43,182 nt of DNA from the NCBI RefSeq assembly GCF_000003815.2, contig NC_049994.1, positions 15,748,250 through 15,791,431 on the forward strand, written 5' to 3'. This stretch comes from Branchiostoma floridae (lineage: Eukaryota; Chordata; Leptocardii; Amphioxiformes; Branchiostomatidae). Both the position numbers and the translations under genes were made by a program. This document shows, one piece after another, positions 31,068-42,925 of this stretch; positions within the stretch are counted from its first letter, which is position 1; the number at the start of each line of letters is the position of its first letter. Under the pieces are notes generated by a model, which saw nothing but the letters and a program-made list of their open reading frames with translations, did no database searches and was not told the origin of the DNA.

Positions 31068-31329
31068 TTTTTAGCATGGCAACGAGTAACAAAGAGAGCC
31101 ATTGTCTGCATTTCTGCCTGAAAGCACCTTGATTTGTAGGCCAAATGACACAAAAGTGGGTACTGCAGTTACCAAGTCCCATTTCTTAAGAATTCCGACT
31201 GTCCTTTTTACTGTAAACCATCATACCAAGTCTATTTAAATGCTTTTACCACATTTTGAGCAATTATAACTGTATTTTGCACCAATCGCCAAGACTCTTC
31301 CGCATAAAAGCACGCACTAGAGAATTGGA

Positions 31330-31850
31330 TGGCTCGAGACGTCGAGAAACATGTATAGACTCGTCTGAAAAGAGCACATGATAGACTCCTTGCTATGTTC
31401 CTACGACATATGATGCAATGTAAGTGATTAAGTGTTCAGGGCACGGAGATATGATGGACCTGAATCAAGTTTCCAAATGTTCTGTGTTAAGTCTTTCTCA
31501 AACTGGCTACCGCCAAACCGTGTGAGCCTACACCAGATAACACAATTCCACTGTAGAACAGATAGGTATAGGAAGACTACACTACTCTACCTTGTCGACT
31601 TGATAAACAGTTCAAAGTGCTAGAGGTATAAATAAGCTTTGGATGTATACACAGTTATTTTAAAAGTGATTATTGTTATGTTTTATAATGTTTGGGATTG
31701 TGCACTTCCATTGCTTTTCATTTTGATTGTAACATGTGTAAAGCATACTGCAATTCAGCCGAAGAAATAGAGGCTGCCATTGTATGTTACTGTTTGTCGC
31801 TCGATGCGAAATAAAAAACAATTTAATTAATTAATTCATTCATTCAAGTC
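31330..31850 (+). mobile_element. LINE 3' remnant with RT C-terminal tail and AATTAATT tail
   Basis: The frame 31432-31623 contains FHCRTDRYRKTTLLYLVDLI and then NSSKC before its stop, like the CRT(D/N)R-(x)-SF-P-LWN/LNS end of non-LTR reverse transcriptase ORFs. About 200 bp of 3' UTR follow (GAGGCTGCCATTGTATG...) and end in AATAAA and a (AATT)n-type tail at 31800-31850. It is 5' truncated. Confidence 0.55.
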
Positions 31851-32839
31851 TATAGATTAGTAAAGCGAATGTAGCACGAAAAGATGCGAGGTCCACAGGT
31901 GTAACTGAGTAAAGATTGCAGACTGTAGTACCAACTAGATACGATAGATGTCGCTATGTGACAGCCCGCAATCCTAATCAAAACATAGGCCATGACATTC
32001 GTTCAAGGTAATGTAAATCTGACGCCCATTTTGGCAACAGGTTCACTTAAGCTAGGGGCACAACCAGCCGTACTTGCAACTGCGTGGTGTCCAAGTGCCA
32101 AAACGTGGGCAATCGCACAGAGATTGTACGTTGTAAGCACGTACAACTCACTTACCACTTGCGCAACGAACGATGCACGCAACCGGCTCACGGCCAGGCG
32201 TGGCGTGCAGACCACATACTTACACCTTAGCTTGCGCAACCGCGCGAGAGACGTGCTGAGACGTACTCCCTCCCTGCTCTTGTCAGTCCTTCCCTACGTT
32301 TTCGGAAAAACGTGGCGGACGTGACCTCCCTGTGGCGCGCCATTTTGAGTACATTGAAGACTCCATTCAATAAGTCGTAGCATAGTCACGATACGTCAAA
32401 TCGAGCTATTATATGTGTCCCCGTGATCTAAAAGAGTCAGGCAACCGTGTGTAGGTCAGTTGAGATTTCAAAAAGTAGTTGAAGACGAGATTCGTTCCGT
32501 CAAAGTTGACCTTCTATGTACTCATTTTGGCGAGGGTGTCTCGTGTTTTACGGTCTGCATGGGGGTTTCCAGGTGACCGATGTGATACTTCCGGATCAAA
32601 CCAACTACCCAAAACAAAACACGCAATACTCTACCAGTGATTACCGATTGAGTACCCTCAGTTTGGAGAATCGTATGTATCTCAGTCAATACACTTTAGA
32701 CAGCTTGATTAAACAGACCAGATCTAGGAGGTTTTACCAGTTATCTTATTAAACCTTATTGGTTCATCCCAACTGACCCGAGACTTTGCACTACAAGTGA
32801 CCGAATGAAACTTTTACCTCCAAATATTATCTGTCATAT

Positions 32840-32843
<4 letters not shown>

Positions 32844-32882
<39 letters not shown>
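32844..32882. repeat. (TA)n microsatellite
   Basis: About 19 TA units just outside the left repeat array of the foldback element. Confidence 0.95.
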
Positions 32883-32889
<7 letters not shown>

Positions 32890-32928
32890 TAACTGTACTT
32901 GAAGCAGAATTCTGGAATAGCCTTAAAG

Positions 32929-34340
32929 CTATTCCGACGACAGTGTATCATTCAAATGATACAGGGTAATACACAATATACATACAGCGATCTATGGGGT
33001 GTATCATTCAAATGATATAGGTTAAGATACAAGAATCCCAACTGGTGCAACATTCAAAGGACAAATTCCATGGGAAAGACTAAGCTATTCCGGCAGTGTA
33101 TCATTCAAATGAAATAGGTAATATACTGCGATCTAGGGGGTGTATCATTCAAATGATACAGGTATACAATAATCCCAACTGGTGCAACATTCAAAGGACA
33201 AACTCCATGGGAAAGACTAAGCTATTCCGACAGTGTATCATTCAAATGATACAGGGCAATATACACCGATCTAGGGGGTGTATCATTCAAATAATACAGG
33301 TTAAGATACAATAATCCCAACTGGTGCAACATTCAAAGGACAAATTCCATGGGAAAGACTAAGCTATTCCGACAGTGTATCATCCAAATGATACAGGTCA
33401 ATATACAGCGATCTAGGGGGTGTATCATTCAAATGATACAGGTTGAGATACAATAATCCCAACTGGTTAAACATTCAAAGGACAAACTCCATGAGAAAGA
33501 CTAAGCTATTCCGACAGTGTATCATTCAAATGATACAGGGCAATATACAGCGATCTAGGGAGTGTATCATTCAAATGATACAGGGTAAGATACAATGATC
33601 CCAACTAGTGCAACATTCAAAGGACAAAGGGGAAAGACTAGGCTATTACGACAGTGTATCATTCAAATGAAACAGGTAATATATTGCGATCTAGGGGTGT
33701 ATCATTCAAATGATACAGGATAAGATACAATAATCCCAACTGGTTAAACATTCAAAGGACAAACTCCATGGGAAAGACTAAGCTATTCCGACAGTGTATC
33801 ATTCAAATGATACAGGGTAATATACAGCGATCAAAAGGGTGTATCATTCAAATGATACAGGATAAGATACAAGAATCCCGACTGGTGCAACATTCAAAGG
33901 ACAAAGGGAAAGACTAAGCTATTCCGACAGTGTATCATTCAAATGATACAGGGTGATATACAGCGATCAAAAGGGTGTATCATTCAAATGATACAGGATA
34001 AGATACAAGAATCCCGACTGGTGCAACATTCAAAGGACAAAAGGAAAGACTAAGCTATTCCGACAGTGTATCATGTAGATTATACAGGGTAATATACAGC
34101 GATCTAGGGGGTATATCATTCAAATGTAGGTTTATATAGGTTAAGATACAAGAATCCCGACTAGTGCAACATTCAAAGGACAAAGGGAAAGACTAAGCTA
34201 TTCCGACAGTGTATCATTCAAATGATACAGGGTAATGTACAGCGATTTAAAGGGTGTATCATTCAAATGATACAGGATAAGATACAAGAATCCCAACTAG
34301 TGCAACATTCAAAGGACAAACTCCCCGGGAAAGACTATTA
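32929..34340. repeat. Left array: ~139-bp tandem repeat, ten units, paired palindromes
   Basis: GAAAGACTAAGCTATTCCGA marks units at 33074, 33211, 33353, 33494, 33632, 33772, 33908, 34044, 34187 and 34329 (136-143 bp apart). Most units carry two copies of GTATCATTCAAATGATAC, a hairpin with 8-bp arms and a 2-nt centre, separated by a short CAGCGATCTAGGGGG-type linker, then TCCCAACTGGTGCAACATTC. Confidence 0.95.
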
Positions 34341-34345
34341 TATAT

Positions 34346-34790
34346 GATACAGTTGTAGAAAGGCGCTGTTCCATCCATATTAACCTCCTTTAATAACGGA
34401 AAGTTTCGACGGGAGGACAACTGTGTCAATTTGACACAGTTGTAGAAAGGCGCTGTTTTATCCGTATTACCTCCTTCAATAACAGAAAGTTTCGACGGGA
34501 GGATTCTGTGTCAATCTATAAGACACAGTTGTAGAAAGGCGCTGTTTTATCCGTATTACCTCCTTCAATAACAGAAAGTTTCGACGGGAGGATTCTGTGT
34601 CAATTTATAAGACACAGTTGTAGAAAGGCGCTGATTTATCCGTATTACCTCCTTCAGTAATAGAAAGTTTCGACGGAAGGATTCTGTCTCAATTTATATG
34701 ACACAGTTGTAGAAAGGCGCTGTTTTATCCGTGTCACCTCCTTCAATGACAAAGTTTCGACGGGAGGACAACTGTCAATTTATATGAACG
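34346..34790. repeat. Central array: ~88-bp tandem repeat, five units
   Basis: CAGTTGTAGAAAGGCGCTGT recurs at 34350, 34437, 34526, 34614 and 34704. Each unit contains CCTCCTT...GGGAGGA inverted words, and unit junctions (ACAACTGTGTCAA/TTGACACAGTTGT) form near-palindromes. One diverged inverted copy lies at about 37418-37490, at the outer edge of the right array. Confidence 0.9.
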
Positions 34791-35029
34791 AATGTTACAC
34801 CTTCAGGATTCTTGTATCATTTGAATGATTCACCCACTAGATTGCTGTGACATTTCAATTATGCACTGTTGGGATATCTTAGTTTTTCCCTCTGTCCTTT
34901 GAATGTTACACTTTAGGATGCTTGTATTTTAACCTGTATCAATTGAATGATATACCCTTTAGATCGCTGTATATTACCCTTTCTCATTTGAATGATTCGG
35001 CATATGTTCGTCTTTCCTTCTGTCTTTTT

Positions 35030-35205
35030 GTTTGAACCTTTATTCATTCACGAGAAGCTCAAATCGGCCAGCAGGCCGCTTTTCATTGAGGTCAGATAAC
35101 ATAAAATAGAAATACAGATTACATTGAGTACTAACAAATCCATCAACCTATATCACTACACATTAGGGCTGGGTACCGGTGCAGAAAATTCAGGTCCGGT
35201 TCTGG
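35030..35205 (-). mobile_element. Insertion: SINE/LINE tail plus GGGCTGGGTACCGG fragment
   Basis: On the minus strand the sequence AAAGCGGCCTGCTGGCCGA then GCTTCTCGTGAATGAATAAA looks like the hairpin and tail of a non-LTR 3' end. It is followed at about 35166 by GGGCTGGGTACCGGTGCAG, which resembles another DNA element end. It interrupts the right array. Confidence 0.45.
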
Positions 35206-35344
35206 TCCATGTCCTTTGAATGCTACACCTATGCTAGGATTATGCTAGGATTCTTGTATCTTAACCTGCATCATTTGAATGATACACCCTCTAGATCGTT
35301 GTATATTATTCTGTATCATTTGATTGATATACTGTAGGGATATC

Positions 35345-35705
35345 TTGATTTAATTGATTTGATTTATTTTTTTGCACAATTTTTAAAAAAGATAACATAA
35401 CACAAATTAAAGGATGAAAGGACGTGCAGGGGGAGAACAGATATTTTGATTCAAACTATTCCAACTTTGCGGGCATCTGAACTTGGCGTTTTTAGCTTGG
35501 ATCTGATTTAGGTTGTTCCACTGTACATGTCCAGTGCTGTAGTGATGGAAAAGGCCATGGAATTGCTTTGGTACACAAGAACTCGTTTATTGTTTTGTGG
35601 ACGAAAAGACAACTTTGTAGTTTGTTTATATCATATATAGTCATTACTTTTAGATTACAAAACAAAGATGCAGAATGGAATGTGTACGAGACAACTTAGT
35701 CTTAG
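35345..35705 (-). mobile_element. Insertion of unknown type in the right array
   Basis: About 360 bp unlike the array, with TTTGATTTATTTTTTTGCAC near one end that could be a minus-strand retroelement tail. No coding part recognised. Confidence 0.35.
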
Positions 35706-35859
35706 TCTTTCCCTCTGCCCTTTGAATGTTGCACCAGTTGGAATTCTTGTATCTTGATAACCTGTATCATCTGAATGATGCACCCTTTAGATCAATGTAT
35801 ATTCCCCTGCGTCATTTGAATGATACACCCTCTAGATCGTTGTATATTCTCGGAGTACA

Positions 35860-36354
35860 AAGAAGTTCTAGTAACTCAGCATGTAGAGCAGAGCTTGGTA
35901 TATACCCAGTTGATGTAAACTTAGACAACGGCTATTCCTGTACATTGTTAAGGAGTAAAGACTAAATGACATTTACATTCAAAGTTTCTTTCACAAGTTA
36001 TCCGTAGACGAAGGAAAACTTAGATTTTACAAAAGCTTAAAAACAGCATACGACATGGAAAACTACTTGTACCAAAGCAATTTTGAATTCCGCTCAACAA
36101 TATGTAAGTTAAGAATTAGTTCGCACTCATTAGAAATAGAGAAAGGAAGATATAAAAAGCTACCTGCTCATGAAAGAGTTTGTAAGCAGTGCACAACGAA
36201 TGCAGTCGAAAATGAAACACATTTCATCTGTGAATGTCCCCGATTCGATGCTGAAAGAAACACACTGTCCGAAATCACACCAAACTATTCATTTCTAAAA
36301 AAACACACAAAGGACACACCTTCTGCTAAGATCATCGAATCAATCTATGTATGA
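35860..36354 (+). pseudogene. LINE ORF2 C-terminal fragment, frameshifted
   Basis: The frame 36055-36354 contains ICKLRISSHSLEIEKGRYK, then HERVCKQC and ETHFICECPRFDAERN, ending at TGA. This is the zinc-knuckle-like C-terminal region (CxxC...H...C) that follows the reverse transcriptase in many non-LTR ORF2 proteins. An upstream piece in another frame (35860-35965) contains SSNSACRAELGIYPVDVNL, also typical of this region, so at least one frameshift separates them. No catalytic RT core is present. It was inserted into the right arm of the foldback element, whose array resumes at about 36590. Confidence 0.75.
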
Positions 36355-37985
36355 TAGAAAATGTGGGACATTTCATTTTCAAGACAAACCCCGCAATAGC
36401 GATATGTAGGTTTTAGAATCGCACTCGACATTCTGTATGTACATACAATCAGTTAATCTTTGTATGTTAGAATTTAGAATTATTTACCCGTTTTCAATCA
36501 CTCCATGTAGTTGATTTTGTTCACTTTCAATTAGCCCCATGGACATGAATTTGCAATAAAAGATATATATTACCCCTTGTCATTGAAGGATACCCTGTCA
36601 GGATAGATTAGTCTTTCCTTCTGTTCTTTGAATGCTACACCATTAGGATTCTTGTATCTTAACCTATATAAACCTACATTTGAATGATATACCCACTAGA
36701 TCGCTGTATATTACCCTGTATAATCTACATGATACACTGTCGGAATAGCTTAGTCTTTCCTTTTGTCCTTTGAATGTTGCACTAGTTGGGATTCTTGTAT
36801 CTTATGCTGTATCATTTGAATGATACACCCTTTAGATCGCTGCATATTATCCTGTATCATTTGAATGATACACTGTCGGAATAGCTTAGTCTTTCCCTTT
36901 GTCCTTTGAATGTTGCACTAGTTGGAATTATTGTATCTTATCCTGTATCATTTGAATGATACACCCCCTAGATCGCTGTATATTGCCCTGTATCATATGA
37001 ATGATACACTGTCGGAATAGCTTAGTCTTTCCCTTTGCCCTTTGAATGTTGCACCAGTCGGGATTATTGTATCTTATCCTGTATCATTTGAATGATACAC
37101 CCCTAGATCGCAATATATTACCTGTTTCATTTGAATGATACACTGTCGGAATAGCTTAGTCTTTCCCTTTGTCCTTTGAATGTTGCACTAGTTGGGATCA
37201 TTGTATCTTACCCTGTATCATTTGAATGATACACCCCCTAGATCGCAATATATTACCTGTTTCATTTGAATGATACACTGTCGGAATAGCTTAGTCTTTC
37301 CCATGGAGTTTGTCCTTTGAATGTTGCACCAATTGGGATTCTTGTATCTTAACCTGTATCATTTGAATGATACACCCCTACATCGTTTCATTTGAATAAT
37401 ACACTGTCGGAATAGCTTTAAATTGACACAGCTGTCCTCCCGCCGAAGTCTTAAACTGTTCCTGTAACTTCTTGTTGTAAAGGAGGTTGTCTCTTTCACC
37501 GCCTAAGTCCGTCGGTTCATGTGCATGGTTTCATGCGCTTCTACCGACAGTGTATCCCGGAAACAGATGCGTTTTACTTTGTGACCGGGTACCGCAAAAC
37601 CCCCATGTGGTGCGTATTTCAGCCGGAAACATGGCGGCTAGAAACATGGCGGCTTCCGAAAAATCTGAGTCAGGCCAAACTTTGAGGTGGTAACCCGTCA
37701 ATCTAGTAAAAGTCTAATTTATATTGTGAGGTACACAAGGTTCTCTGAGCCTTCATCGTTACGTGGACATATTTGATGACCTGATTTGACGAATTGTAAC
37801 TGTGCTACGACTGATTGAATGGAGTCTTCTATGTACTCAAAATGGCGCGCTACATCCCCCAAAAACGTGCGGACAAAAAGCACGTACGGCGGGTTGTGCC
37901 CCCTAGCTTTAGTGAAGGAATAGGATGGCCAAGGTGACGGTGACGTAGCCCGCCAAAATGAATGGCACATAAGACGCATACCCAC

Positions 37986-38971
37986 CAAGTTAGACTATTT
38001 ATTGTGTGCGTTTTGACACATAAGTTGAGCTCATAGAAAATGAATTGGAAACACTGTACATTGTTGTAAAATATCATTACATGTATTCTGCTTAATTTAG
38101 TCATGTAACGTTACGATATATCTTCCGCGTTCTAGGAATTCATAGTACAATTTATTTGCTTTCCCGAGACGTGATCTGGATTACAACATTTCAATGGTCA
38201 TGTTGTTAGTATACATGTAGCTGCTTTCATCAACATTAACAGCACTATCATCTGGTGCTTTTAAGCTTTATAATTCAGATCTTTTTTAACATTGGAGAGA
38301 TCAGATCAAAAACAGTATATACTATTATCATATAGCCAGGCGCCGTGGACCAATCAGAAGGCTTTATTTCCCCCATAATCCAGGCGATTATGAGCCCACA
38401 ACCACCTGCTTTTCCCAAGGTTCCCATTAGTTCAACAATACGGGCATGGGTCTCGTTCTCAGAGTACTGTACATGATTTGTGAGGAAGATTTTACAACTC
38501 TGGGAACTAAAGCCACATACCGCGAATGAACAAAATAGTGGCAGTTCGGACGCGTTTGTAGTACATAGAGATAGATCGCAAACAGTGATGTATACGGAAG
38601 GTGCAGGGAGTGCTGGTGAGATTTTATCGCCCAGCCACATACGTAAGAAGTTTCGAAAGGTAGGGAGAGCAAGAATCCACCCGGCCAGCAAGAAAAAGGG
38701 CCGGACGAGCAAACTGGATCTCGTCTATGGGCTAACGTTACTATGTATGTAATGTAATGGGCTCTCCGGACTCGTCATGTCTAGATATATGACAATGTCT
38801 ATATGATAATAACGTTAATGATCCTCTTTCCTTCGGTGTATACGGCTATGCGGGCTAGGTCGCTTCATTCGGTGGTTATAGGAAACGCCATGAATTATTG
38901 CACCGTATACACCGAAGGGCGGGTCATTGGGTATATTGAAAAATAGCTATCGTGATGTAGTTGAATAGTTT
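37986..38971. other. No confident gene; short inverted repeat at 38832-38919
   Basis: CTTCGGTGTATACGG at about 38833 is inverted as CCGTATACACCGAAG at about 38904, marking a small foldback. A 145-codon minus-strand frame (38275-38712) begins at TTG and has no family match (see rejected items). Confidence 0.45.
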
Positions 38972-41900
38972 CTAGTTGGTCGAGTTTGATCGCAGCGGCC
39001 GATGTTCTTCATCTTCATTGCGTCGACAACGTTTGTGCCATTCAATAGTGCCACGCCAAGAAAGAATAACACCAACGATGAGGAATAATACTGTCGGCCC
39101 CGCTGCCACAGCTACGAAGTAATAGACCTTCACTGCGGAGATGTTGAAAAAAAGCACACATTTTATATCTTTTGAAAAGCAACACATTACTGTCTTAAAA
39201 TTCTGCCCAGGCCCTGTCTAACTAATCAAGTTGATTATACACGTATTACACATTGCCACATCAGCATGAATATAACGCACATGACATGAGAAATTTAAGT
39301 ATAAATTTGGGCAGGCCCGTTTATCATGTGACTATATGTAACAGTGAGGATCTGGTTTTGTTATCAAACTTATCATCAATAACGGTGTATTCGTAAAGAA
39401 TCATAACTCACAACTCACAACAAATCATGTTGTCGCCATTGTCATCGTAGCCTTTCTGTGCTCTTTTGAACTCATCGGAGGACCAGTCGAAGCCCCCACA
39501 GGTGGTGAACCCCGGGGGTGGGGGGTTCATCTGTCCCTCATCCCCCTCCCTGATCATCATGGCCATCCCCTCCACCTGGTGGATCTCGATGTGACAGTGC
39601 ACAAACCACCAACCTGGGGGGAGAAATAGAAGAGGACGTGATTGTGTCTGATAATAGAAAGGACTAACGGCTACCAACTACAACACAACCAATGACACTC
39701 TTTCAATCTCAAATACTCAGATATCCTAGACCGCAAACTCTGCTGCGGGTTTCAACTGGAGCATGGAGAGAAGCAATGTTTTGTCCTAGCCTTTGATAAC
39801 ATGAGGCCTACGTATTGGACTTTCCTTTCTTTGAGAACTGGCGCTCCCACCACAAGAGACAACATCAGCTCCTGTTCTCAAACAAGAGGGGCTAATTGAC
39901 TCATTTGCATCAACGTAATTTGCAACCTTTTTTGCATTTCGGTTCCTATTGGAATATCTAGAAATTGGCCTCACTCAATTCATAGAGTATAAAACCTGCT
40001 CTGCAACAGATCTGCTCAATGTCAGTACTGCTACTAGTATTTTAATGTCTGACCGTTTCCGAAATCATATCCTGCTGCTACTTTTTGGCGTATCTCATTC
40101 CCCGGATGTCTAACCATCATCGGCGATAGAAAGTATTGTTTATAAAGAAAGCAGTCATCTGAATTTCCATGCAGCTCACCTGGATTGTCAGCCAGAAAGC
40201 GCAGCACCACGTACCCTCCCACGGGCACGATCACGGTGTCCTTCAAGGGCGGGTTCTCCATGTTCAACCCTGGTTTGTTTCCGTTGCCCCATGACACGTT
40301 CATCCAACTCCTGGCGTTGCAGTTCTCAAGAGCACTGCAGTTGATGTCCGTATTCTGGCTCTGGTAGACGCCGTTGCTGTCGTACTCCGGGAAGCCCATG
40401 TCTAGCACGTAGAAGTGGTGGCCGTGGATATGGACAGGATGGGCTGTACCGTTGATGCTTCCACCTACGTGTCCCAAGAACATGAAGGCGTAGAGAATCA
40501 ATAAGTATATTTTCAGCTACTTGTAGATTTGCGATGCGCAACGTCTGAACACGATAGATTTGACATCCTAACGTAAGATACATCTGCAATGCATTTCACT
40601 CCGGATGATCTGATAAGCAAACTTTTTATCCTTCTCAGTGCCCTATTCTTCCTGTGCTCTAGTTTTCTAGTTTTTCTTCTACTTCTCTTATCCCCCCCCC
40701 CCCCCCGACGAGATCTGTATACAGTCGGCTGTTACCAGTCTGACACTGTTTTTGCCCATGATATTTCTGCTTGTTGATTGATACACTATATCTTTCTGCC
40801 GTCACGACGAAATTTAAGCATGGTCGTTTTGGACATCACGCCATTACTATTGTTGTACTTAAATTCCACCGTACCCACAGTCAGTTCAAAATATAAAACG
40901 AAACTAACACCACCTGCCAAGGTACTGCAGTGTTGAGATACAATTTTATATCTCTACTTACCTGCTCCCATATTGTAGAGGACCAACTGTACCACGTTGT
41001 CCTTTGCGATGTTGATGTTGTAGGAACATTCACAAAATTTGTCCCCGCCACACTCGCTCTCCAAGCATGGGGTCAGACCCAGGCCTTTTCGGTCAACCTG
41101 CATTCAGCAGACAATACACAAAAATTACATATTTATAAAGACGCAGCTCGTAATGTCCTGTTTCGAACGCGATTATGAACTCGAAAATGAATATTCACTA
41201 GATTTCTTCATAAATACCTTAATTAGGTGTTGTGAAGAAAAAAAAACCTTTGTAAGAAGATGAATGGTCAACTGGCTGAACCAGTACTAGTATATTAGGT
41301 GATTTGCATTATTATACTGTTAAGTTCACTTCTCCTTAACAATACTCAAATGACCTGATGGCGACATATCGACAGTACAATCTACAAGAGCTTCACTGCA
41401 TGTGTGTCTATGACAAAAGATAGAAAACTGGACGTTCCGGATCCACTCCGTTCCAAAATCGACCTTGCCTTTCGGTTCTGAACACATACCCACAAATCTA
41501 ATCTCAATTCATCCAGAGGTTCTTACGTTATGTTGCTGCGAAAAGACAAACACACACACACATACATCAAGTTTTCATAGAGCTACATGTATTCAACAAT
41601 CCTAGGCATCTTATAACAAATGGCTACCATTTTATCGCATCCCCAAATATCACCGTACTGAGACACTTACTGCAGGAGGAGCACTTGGTGGAATAAAGCG
41701 GTGTCCGTTCACTGACGACCTCTGGGCTCCGTCCAGTTCGTTCCCGGCGAAGTGGAAGTTGATGAAATGCTCCTCCCACTTTTCTGGCTCGGCAGAGTCG
41801 AACTGCGGCACAGTCTGAGGCTGCGCAGAGCGAAGCTGGTGAACGTTGACGCACCGGGTAAAGTCCGAACTTCTGTAGTTTCGATGAAAACATTTTTATT

Positions 41901-42381
41901 TCTATTCATTTTATTTCTATTGTATTGTAACAAGACAATACAGGCCAGGAAGCGGCGATGATTTGGGTCCTATGAATATATATCAGTTCAACATTAACTT
42001 GGCTTGCACTTTAAACCTTGCATATACACTCAGAGTTCCGATTTTAAAGGAACGCAAAAATGCATTTAAAAAATCACATATCAAACATGATTTTGAAACG
42101 AAACTATTAAAATATTATTGTAATTATGTTTTACGGCAAATCCAAACATAACGTAGATAACGTTACATCATTTGCCATGTATGAAACTACTTTGAAACAA
42201 AGCTATATGGAAACACCAAAATATATGAATAGAAGAAAAAGTGAACATACTGAAATGGACAGTTGATCACAGTGCACATATTGGAGTCGGTACAGGCTCT
42301 CCTAGTACTGCTGGGGTCCTGGTTGATCAGTGCGCCACGGTAGTGCAGGATAGCTTTTATCGAGTGTCTTTGGGCCGTGTC
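38972..42381 (-). CDS. Membrane-anchored laccase-like multicopper oxidase, C-terminal 369 residues (partial)
   Basis: Six exons on the minus strand join in frame with consistent GT/AG borders: 42251-42381, 41671-41872, 40962-41097, 40180-40464, 39419-39613, 38972-39132. Multicopper oxidases couple one-electron oxidation of phenols, amines or metal ions to reduction of O2 to water. Recognisable parts are the middle cupredoxin (CTVINCPFQ, then NFHFAGNE and VNGHRFIPP), a Cys-rich insert (PCLESECGGDKFCECSYN), and the third cupredoxin with both copper signatures: HPVHIHGH (40418-40441) and HCHIEIHQVEGM (39564-39599). These carry the type 1 ligands (His, Cys, His, Met) and type 2/3 histidines, so the C-terminal copper set is complete. 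After PPPPGF and a Cys-containing stretch, the last exon encodes a membrane span (VAVAAGPTVLFLIVGVIL) and a short charged tail, giving a type I surface enzyme. The N-terminal domain with the first HxHG motif lies beyond the right edge or was not found; no exon was recognised at 42382-43182. Confidence 0.9.
39750..40095. mobile_element. MITE copy in a multicopper oxidase intron
   Basis: AAAACCTGCTCTGCAACAGA, then GTTTCCGAAATCATATCC and CTACTTTTTGGCGTAT, match the right half of the element at 29523-29709, including its terminal GGCGTAT. The left half is rearranged (duplicated TCTCAAACAAGA-type word near 39875). Confidence 0.55.
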
Positions 42382-42648
42382 CTGAAACAGGGTGATGTAA
42401 TTGTTGTTGTACATTTCAACCACGAAACAGCAAGAAATTAGAGAGACAAGCCAAATACCAAATGCAAATATTCATTCCTTCCAGCTATCTGTCCAACAAG
42501 TATTTTTTTGCGTTCCATTATACTTGAGGGAAAAGAAGTGAGTCACACTCATGGCGCGTGATAACTTTCAAGCGGATTCGAAGCCTGAGCGGATCTTGGT
42601 AGCAGAGTCGCACTGTGGATGCTATCTCTTACCTTATAGCTTGAACCC

Positions 42649-42736
42649 CAATCCCGACCCTACCCCTACCCCTAAATCCTAACCCTACCCCTCAACCCTT
42701 AATCTAATCCTACACCTAACCCGACCCTATCCCTAA
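42649..42736. repeat. Degenerate telomere-like CCCTAA repeats
   Basis: About fourteen imperfect CCCTA(A/C)CC words in one orientation, an interstitial decayed telomere-type tract. Confidence 0.75.
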
Positions 42737-42925
42737 AGCCCCCTTTACAAATCAAGAATTTAGCTCGGCCGAGTTGTCGGCGAGCTCTAAATTACGAGGA
42801 GGTATGACCCTGATGCCGACGAAGAAACTCTGCCATTTGTTCGTAGGCTCAGGGTCATGCCTCCTCGTAATTAAGAGCTCGCTGACAACTCGGCCGAGCT
42901 AAATTCTTGATTTGTAAAGGGGGCT
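42737..42925. mobile_element. Long-hairpin MITE with TAA target duplication
   Basis: AGCCCCCTTTACAAATCAAG at the left is inverted at the right end. The arms pair for about 75 bp with few mismatches around a loop near 42815-42850. TAA flanks both sides (42734-42736 and 42926-42928), as expected for PIF/Harbinger-type elements. It lies at the end of the telomere-like tract. Confidence 0.8.

Larger units (their letters stand above)
34791..37417. repeat. Right array: inverted ~139-bp repeats, interrupted
   Basis: The repeat runs in the opposite orientation (CTTTGAATGTTGCAC, GTATCATTTGAATGATAC, CACTGTCGGAATAGC). It is decayed and broken up from 34791 to 36590, then regular from about 36590 to 37417. 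Insertions split it at about 35030-35205, 35345-35705 and 35860-36580. Confidence 0.9.
31990..37985. mobile_element. Giant foldback element, ~6 kb, long diverged inverted ends
   Basis: The left end at 32043-32075 (TTCACTTAAGCTAGG, GGCACAACC, GCCGTAC) is inverted at 37884-37916. GCGCGCCATTTTGAGTACAT with the following GAAGACTCCATTCAAT and GTCGTAGCA near 32335-32390 is inverted at 37793-37855, and similarity continues inward (CGTCAAATC, CCTTGTGTA). Inside lie mirror-image arrays of a ~139-bp repeat and a central ~88-bp array. No transposase frame is seen. The left end appears to carry about 230 bp of extra sequence (32076-32300). Exact outer limits and the target duplication are not resolved. 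The architecture resembles foldback/Galileo-type elements, whose long inverted ends contain tandem repeats. Confidence 0.7.

Noticed and set aside
32929-34340. CRISPR-like array of palindromic repeats
   Set aside because: The whole ~139-bp unit is repeated, with no variable spacers, in a eukaryotic genome, and an inverted copy exists. It is satellite-like DNA of a foldback element.
38275-38712. 145-codon minus-strand frame with hydrophobic segments
   Set aside because: It begins at TTG, its first ATG is about 28 codons in, the family is unknown, and it overlaps long frames on other strands. It could be a real membrane protein exon, but nothing beyond openness supports it.
42540-42610. tRNA-like or SINE head on the minus strand (GCTTCGAATCC)
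   Set aside because: Only a B-box-like word is present; no A box or cloverleaf could be traced.
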